From: Acidobacteriota bacterium
Lineage (GTDB): Bacteria; Acidobacteriota; Thermoanaerobaculia; Thermoanaerobaculales; Thermoanaerobaculaceae
DNA: 5,632 bases
NCBI GenBank assembly: GCA_021782525.1
Contig: JAJXUY010000128.1
Coordinates: 1-5,632 of the forward strand
Direction: 5' to 3'
Shown here: in pieces, positions 3,467-5,632 of the stretch
Position numbering within the stretch: the first letter of the stretch is position 1
Layout of the letters: every line of letters begins with the position of its first letter
Notes under the pieces: generated by a model
Database searches by the model: none
Seen by the model: the letters and a program-made list of their open reading frames with translations, nothing else
Told to the model about the DNA's origin: nothing
Made by a program: the position numbers and the translations under genes

Positions 3467-5632
3467 TTACATCTCTTCGGGGACGGGGATGCCGAGGAGC
3501 TCTTCGAGGATCTCTCTGATCGTCGCCCCGAACAGCCGGAACACGCCGCGGCGCAGCGCGCGCGTGGCCTCGTCCTCGGCGTGCAGCACCGGGTGCTCGT
3601 GGTAGAGCTTGTGGAAAAGCTGCGCCAGCTCGCGCGTGTGCCCGGCGAGGAGGGAGAACTCGAGGGACGAGAGCGCCTTCGTCGCCACCTCCTCGGTGCG
3701 CGCGCAGGCGAACGCCAGCTCCCAGAGGTCGTCCGGAACGGTCGCCGCCGCGGCCGCCTCGGCGTCCGCCGCTGGCGAGCCGGCGAGACCCTGCGCCGCC
3801 AGCTTGTCGAAGATCTTGGCGGCGCGCACCGCCGAGTACTGCAGGTACGGCCCGGTGTCGCCCTCGAACGCGAGCGCCTCGTCGAAGTCGAACGCGAGCA
3901 CCCGGTTGCGGCCCTGGCGCGCCATCTGGTAGCGGAGCGCTCCGACCGCGATCGCGCGCGAGCGAGCGGTGAGCGCGTCGGGGGGCAGGGCGGCTCCCTC
4001 GGCCTGACGCGTGGCGATCGCGCGGGCGGCCTCGGCGATGAGCGTCGCGAGGAGCGCGTCGGCGGCGACGCCGATCCCGCGCCGTCCCGACATCTCGACG
4101 AACGGCTTCGCCATCTCCTCGGCGGTGAGGCCGAAGTCGAGGCCGTGCGTCTCCTCGAGGCGGCGCACCGCCTTCGGCGTCAGCGCCACCATCTCGTAGG
4201 CGAAGTGAATCGAGTTCTCGGCGGCCTCGGGGTGGCCGAGGACGCGGATCGCCTCCTTGACCACCTTCTGCGGGTACGACTGGCGCACGTCGATCACGTT
4301 GTAGACGCGCGCGCCGGCGCCGAACGAAGCGCCCGCCGGGCGGAGGGCAGGGTCGGAGGCGGTGCGGTAGAGCGTACCGTCCCCCTCGCCGTAGCGCACC
4401 GGCGCGGCCGCCGCCTCGTGGGCGAAGCGCGCGAACGGCCGGTAGCCGAAGTCGTGCAGTTCGCCGCCGGCGTCGCGCAACAGGCCGAGCTTCCACAGCT
4501 GGTAGGCGATGTCCTTGCCGGTGTAGGTCACGGTGCCGTTGGACCGCAGCAGGATCTTGTCGGCGTCGGCCATCCCGGCGAACTCGGGCGAGTCCGCGAG
4601 CGACATCACCCAGCAGCCGGCGTTCTTGCCCTCCTCCTCGAGACGGATCGCGCCCGCCGCCTGCAGCAGCTCGAACGCCCGCTGCCAGAAGCCGCGGTGG
4701 AGGATGTCCGACTCGTGCGGGAGGATGTCGTAGGCGATCCCGAGGCGCCCCATCGTGACCAGGTGGCAGCGCACGTTGGCCGCGGCGACGGCGGCCGCGA
4801 GCCTGGCGATCGGAGCGTGGTCCGTGGTCCGTGGTCCGTGGTCCGAAATACCGAGCTGCTCCACCGCGGCCGCGAGCGACAACTCGGGAGGGAAGCCGGC
4901 CTCGATCGCGTGCAGCACCTCGGCGCGCCGCGCGGCCGCGCTCTCGTCCTCCTCGTACCAGCGGGTCACCCGTGGGTAGAGCTCCCAGCACAGGTCGTCG
5001 AAGTCGGCCTCGCCGAGGACGTCGCTCGCCAGCGTTCCGGCGGCGTCTCGTTCGGCCAGCGCGGCCAAGACCGCGGCGCGCGACGGCGCCGCAAATGCGG
5101 GCCACGCCGCGGCGACGGCCGCGAGCAGGCGCTCCTCAGGGAGGAAGAGGAAGCCGACGACGACGTCGGCGACCTGGACGCCGGTGTCGTCGATGTAGTC
5201 CTGCACCTCGACCGGGTGGCCGAGGAAGCGCAGGCAGCGCACCAGCGTGTCGCCAAGCACCGCGTTGCGCAGGTGGCCGATGTGGGCCGCCTTGTTCGGG
5301 TTGATGTTGGTGTGTTCCACTATCACTTTGGGGGGGCACTTCGGCCCCCCGCCCGAGCCGCCCGCCTCCGCGACCCCCCCAGGCCCCCCGCGCTCGCCGG
5401 GTGCGAGTCCCGGCTCGCACAGATTCCCCTTGTCTCGGCGGTGTCCCTGGACGCCCGGAGCCGCCGTCCGGTCACCATCGCGCAGCAGGCGGGCCAGCGC
5501 CTGGCCGCGGCGCAGGCGGAAGTTGAGGAAGCCAGGCCCTTCGACGGTGCAGCCGGGCTCGAGCATGGCGAGCGGGTGATCGTGGCCGAGCGCCGCCCGC
5601 GCCTCGTCGAGCCGACCGGCGACATCCTCGGC
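3467..5632 (-). CDS. argS: Arginyl-tRNA synthetase (class I), 5' end beyond window
   Basis: It joins arginine to tRNA-Arg using ATP, in the cytoplasm. The frame is open to the window edge, giving 721 visible residues; numbers here count from the Met at 5566. The end of the N-terminal tRNA-binding domain is PGFLNF (11-16). The catalytic core has NPNKAAHIGHLRNA (89-102) with an exact HIGH (95-98), YIDDTGVQ (124-131) and YTGKDIAYQLWKLG (348-361). The KMSKS loop is degenerate, EMSGRRGIGV (491-500), as in many ArgRSs. GDTGPYLQY (569-577) and the helical DALR anticodon-binding domain follow, ending IPVPEEM. The protein is longer than the usual 550-650 aa, partly because of two odd segments: a Gly/Pro-rich insert at about 35-79 and a repeat-encoded peptide, DHGPRTTDH, at 242-250. 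Both flanks of each remain in frame with intact motifs, so the gene looks functional. The true start lies outside the window. Confidence 0.97.
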   Translation of the reverse strand, partial: AEDVAGRLDEARAALGHDHPLAMLEPGCTVEGPGFLNFRLRRGQALARLLRDGDRTAAPGVQGHRRDKGNLCEPGLAPGERGGPGGVAEAGGSGGGPKCPPKVIVEHTNINPNKAAHIGHLRNAVLGDTLVRCLRFLGHPVEVQDYIDDTGVQVADVVVGFLFLPEERLLAAVAAAWPAFAAPSRAAVLAALAERDAAGTLASDVLGEADFDDLCWELYPRVTRWYEEDESAAARRAEVLHAIEAGFPPELSLAAAVEQLGISDHGPRTTDHAPIARLAAAVAAANVRCHLVTMGRLGIAYDILPHESDILHRGFWQRAFELLQAAGAIRLEEEGKNAGCWVMSLADSPEFAGMADADKILLRSNGTVTYTGKDIAYQLWKLGLLRDAGGELHDFGYRPFARFAHEAAAAPVRYGEGDGTLYRTASDPALRPAGASFGAGARVYNVIDVRQSYPQKVVKEAIRVLGHPEAAENSIHFAYEMVALTPKAVRRLEETHGLDFGLTAEEMAKPFVEMSGRRGIGVAADALLATLIAEAARAIATRQAEGAALPPDALTARSRAIAVGALRYQMARQGRNRVLAFDFDEALAFEGDTGPYLQYSAVRAAKIFDKLAAQGLAGSPAADAEAAAAATVPDDLWELAFACARTEEVATKALSSLEFSLLAGHTRELAQLFHKLYHEHPVLHAEDEATRALRRGVFRLFGATIREILEELLGIPVPEEM
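4816..4843. repeat. Perfect heptanucleotide array CGTGGTC x4 inside argS
   Basis: Four identical 7-bp units in tandem, followed by the first two bases of a fifth. Read on the coding strand, they give the peptide period G-P-R-T-T-D-H at residues 242-250 of the partial ArgRS, just before the helix leading to MGRLGIAYDILPHESDI. Seven is not a multiple of three, so gain or loss of one or two units would shift the argS frame. Confidence 0.9.
5330..5464 (-). repeat. Palindrome-bearing Gly/Pro-rich in-frame segment of argS
   Basis: This stretch lies between the N-terminal domain (ends NFRL) and the start of the catalytic core (VIVEHTNINPNK). It encodes about 45 residues rich in Gly, Pro and Arg, where ArgRS normally has a short linker; NFRL to VIVE spans about 70 residues here against roughly 30-35 usually. 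It contains a perfect inverted repeat, GTGCGAG-6 nt-CTCGCAC (5401-5420), a G7/C6 inverted pair (5330-5336 with 5345-5350), and runs of seven and six C (5374-5380, 5384-5389). Whether it is a mobile palindromic element or a lineage-specific linker is open. Confidence 0.55.

Noticed and set aside
2955..5105. 716-codon minus-strand frame across argS, the gap and the AlaX start
   Set aside because: It is out of frame with both real genes and has no domain. It merely stays open because of the high GC content.
5564..5566. ATG at 5566 as the argS start
   Set aside because: The frame is open for 22 more codons to the window edge, and the preceding residues look like the continuing N-terminal domain of ArgRS.

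Overview
The window is high-GC bacterial DNA. Everything I can support as a gene lies on the minus strand. In transcription order (right to left) these are arginyl-tRNA synthetase (5' end beyond the window), an alanyl-tRNA editing hydrolase of the long AlaX type, a DedA-family inner-membrane protein, and a secreted multiheme c-type cytochrome (3' end beyond the window). The argS subtype, a multiheme cytochrome with a signal peptide and repeat-rich intergenic DNA would fit a Gram-negative, respiring lineage such as Acidobacteriota or a relative. That placement is inference, not something the sequence proves.

Layout. 3467-5632 holds argS, about 721 visible codons. 3119-3466 is a 348-bp gap with no credible gene. 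It is packed with short repeats: an imperfect 64-bp palindrome, two opposed octanucleotide arrays, and a heptanucleotide array. 1916-3118 is the AlaX-like gene (400 aa). 1779-1915 is a short spacer with a strong hairpin just after the AlaX stop and a weak promoter candidate for the next gene. 1128-1778 is the DedA gene (216 aa). 963-1127 is the AT-richer upstream region of the cytochrome gene, with a near-consensus CRP-type operator. 1-962 is the cytochrome gene, whose frame is open from a good start codon to the window edge and contains three CxxCH haem motifs. Long plus-strand frames in this stretch are antisense shadows.

How the genes relate. ArgRS and AlaX both serve translation (charging tRNA-Arg; clearing mischarged tRNA-Ala), but the repeat-filled gap between them argues against a tight operon. 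DedA and the cytochrome look like separate units; the cytochrome has its own promoter region and probably responds to a Crp/Fnr-family regulator.

The most interesting feature is the repeats. The argS coding sequence itself carries four perfect copies of a 7-bp repeat, plus a separate Gly/Pro-rich in-frame segment containing a 7-bp-stem palindrome. A degenerate array sharing the same CGTGG core lies in the gap downstream. This suggests that short repeat families of this genome have entered an essential gene at tolerated loops, much as Rickettsia palindromic elements do. I saw no tRNA or rRNA gene, CRISPR array, transposase or phage gene.
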